The notes under the pieces: model-generated
Databases searched by the model: none
Seen by the model: only the letters and a program-made list of their open reading frames with translations
What the model was told of the DNA's origin: nothing
Program-made: the position numbers and the translations under genes
In this document: piece by piece, positions 12,868 to 13,163 of the stretch
How the letters are laid out: each line of letters starts with the position of its first letter
Numbering within the stretch: the stretch's first letter is position 1
Assembly: GCA_004552395.1 (NCBI GenBank)
Contig: SFOK01000046.1
Span: forward strand, 1 to 13,163
DNA from: Bacteroidales bacterium
GTDB lineage: Bacteria > Bacteroidota > Bacteroidia > Bacteroidales > Muribaculaceae
DNA: 13,163 nucleotides
Direction of reading: 5' to 3'

Positions 12868-12942
12868 TTAAAGATAGAGATCAGTTTTACGCAAATGTTT
12901 GCCTATGTCCCTTCTTCCCTCCGCGGTATCTGAAATCATCAT
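12868..12942 (-). CDS. Possible 24-aa leader peptide
   Basis: ATG-ATG at 12942 opens 24 codons (MMISDTAEGRR... ending KTDLYL) to TAA at 12868-12870. Unlike the other genes here it has a strong Shine-Dalgarno, GGAGG (12952 to 12948), five bases before the ATG. Part of that sequence lies in a CCGGC/GCCGG hairpin, and the ATGs lie in the loop region of a TGAAAT/ATTTCA hairpin (12931-12946). I do not recognise the peptide. It sits about 45 nt into the predicted transcript, a typical leader position. Confidence 0.3.
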   Translation of the reverse strand: MMISDTAEGRRDIGKHLRKTDLYL

Positions 12943-12991
12943 TTCAACCTCCGGCTCACGGCCGGAATGTTTCTCTCTTTGAAACGCACCA

Positions 12992-13023
12992 CAAAGGTAA
13001 GGGGTAAATTTCTTTTCTCCAAA
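12992..13023 (-). promoter_or_regulatory. Consensus Bacteroidetes housekeeping promoter
   Basis: On the minus strand, the -33 element TTTG (13023 to 13020), a 20-nt spacer and the -7 element TACCTTTG (12999 to 12992) match the consensus TTTG-N19-21-TAnnTTTG at every fixed position. Transcription should start near 12986. A/T tracts upstream (13021-13060) resemble an UP-like region. No plus-strand gene uses this interval. Confidence 0.8.
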
Positions 13024-13064
13024 TTTTTTTGAGGAAATTTTTTTGACAAAAAGTTATTTTTTTT

Positions 13065-13074
13065 GGTGCGCACC
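13065..13074. other. Perfect 10-bp palindrome GGTGCGCACC upstream of the right-end promoter
   Basis: This exact inverted repeat is centred about 50 nt upstream of the -33 element at 13020-13023. It could be a regulator-binding site for the minus-strand unit or for a gene beyond the right edge. The rest of 13075-13163 is AT-rich with no ORF or other element that I can support. Confidence 0.3.
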
Positions 13075-13163
13075 CCGAAATACACCTTTCTCAGATCGTA
13101 TTTCCCGGAAAATCCCGGTCTGGCTCTTTCAATTTGTCAAGAGAATTTTTAACTTTTTTAATT

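Larger units (their letters stand above)
12491..12986 (-). ncRNA. Putative structured RNA / leader-controlled small-peptide transcript
   Basis: This roughly 495-nt unit is defined by a perfect promoter (12992-13023) and a strong terminator (12491-12521) on the same strand, with no ORF above 30 codons starting at ATG. In transcript order it has a 5' hairpin GTTTC/GAAAC (12985-12969), a hairpin GCCGG-type stem (12965-12951) and a Shine-Dalgarno GGAGG with a 24-codon ORF. Alternative pairings follow around 12793-12845, then two overlapping ORFs of 30 and 29 codons, a CGCGAGGCGC direct repeat, and three GAGAGCACC motifs at 20-nt spacing. It shows no tmRNA, RNase P or SRP signature that I can recognise (for example no GAGGAAAGTCCGGGC). 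It may be a regulatory RNA, a peptide-coding RNA or the remains of a gene. It fills most of the 12244-13163 region that lacks an ordinary gene. Confidence 0.45.

Noticed and set aside
12491..12986. tmRNA, RNase P RNA, SRP RNA or a tRNA at the right end
   Set aside because: I could not find a tRNA-like acceptor/T-arm, a tag-peptide frame, the conserved RNase P core or an SRP Alu/loop signature. A TTCGATC string near 12760 lacks a pairing T-stem.

Overview
The window looks like chromosomal DNA of a Bacteroidales bacterium, most likely a Muribaculaceae-type gut commensal. Supporting signs are the GC-rich coding sequence with AT-rich intergenic DNA, start codons mostly without a Shine-Dalgarno sequence, a textbook Bacteroidetes promoter (TTTG, 20-nt spacer, TACCTTTG) near the right end, a Bacteroidetes-type LptD, and a small protein with a type IX secretion sorting-domain-like C-terminus. 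The lineage is inferred from these features; no 16S or other marker gene is present.

Layout. The left arm is on the plus strand: nhaD (sodium/proton antiporter), a trans-polyprenyl diphosphate synthase, a TatD-family metal-dependent hydrolase and a PAT-type GNAT acetyltransferase. The last two overlap by 4 bp. From about 4.1 kb onward every gene is on the minus strand. In transcription order from the right these are a putative structured RNA unit, an 87-aa lipoprotein, a 111-aa secreted protein with a sorting-domain-like C-terminus, ilvE (branched-chain aminotransferase), an HD-domain hydrolase, lptD (outer-membrane LPS-assembly protein) and a CPA2-type cation/proton antiporter with a Usp-like cytoplasmic tail. 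The genes are mostly housekeeping: ion homeostasis, isoprenoid and branched-chain amino acid metabolism, and envelope assembly. I see no insertion sequence, prophage, CRISPR array, rRNA or tRNA.

The intergenic DNA is the least ordinary part. It holds two long imperfect palindromes of one REP-like family (about 53-116 and 6310-6367) and a hairpin element with the signature TGTTTAATAAAAA. That element is intact before the TatD gene and interrupted before the HD gene, with a possible relative before nhaD. There are also a 5 x 9-bp repeat between two convergent genes, a 4 x 21-bp GC-rich repeat before ilvE, and a 13-bp tandem duplication upstream of the lipoprotein gene.

The best candidate for something undescribed is at the right end on the minus strand. 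A perfect Bacteroidetes promoter (12992-13023) and a strong intrinsic terminator (12491-12521) bracket about 495 nt with no long ORF. Its 5' half has a Shine-Dalgarno-preceded 24-codon leader ORF, several hairpins and mutually exclusive base-pairings next to a second short ORF. Its 3' half has three copies of a GAGAGCACC motif at an exact 20-nt period. I could not match it to any RNA family I know.
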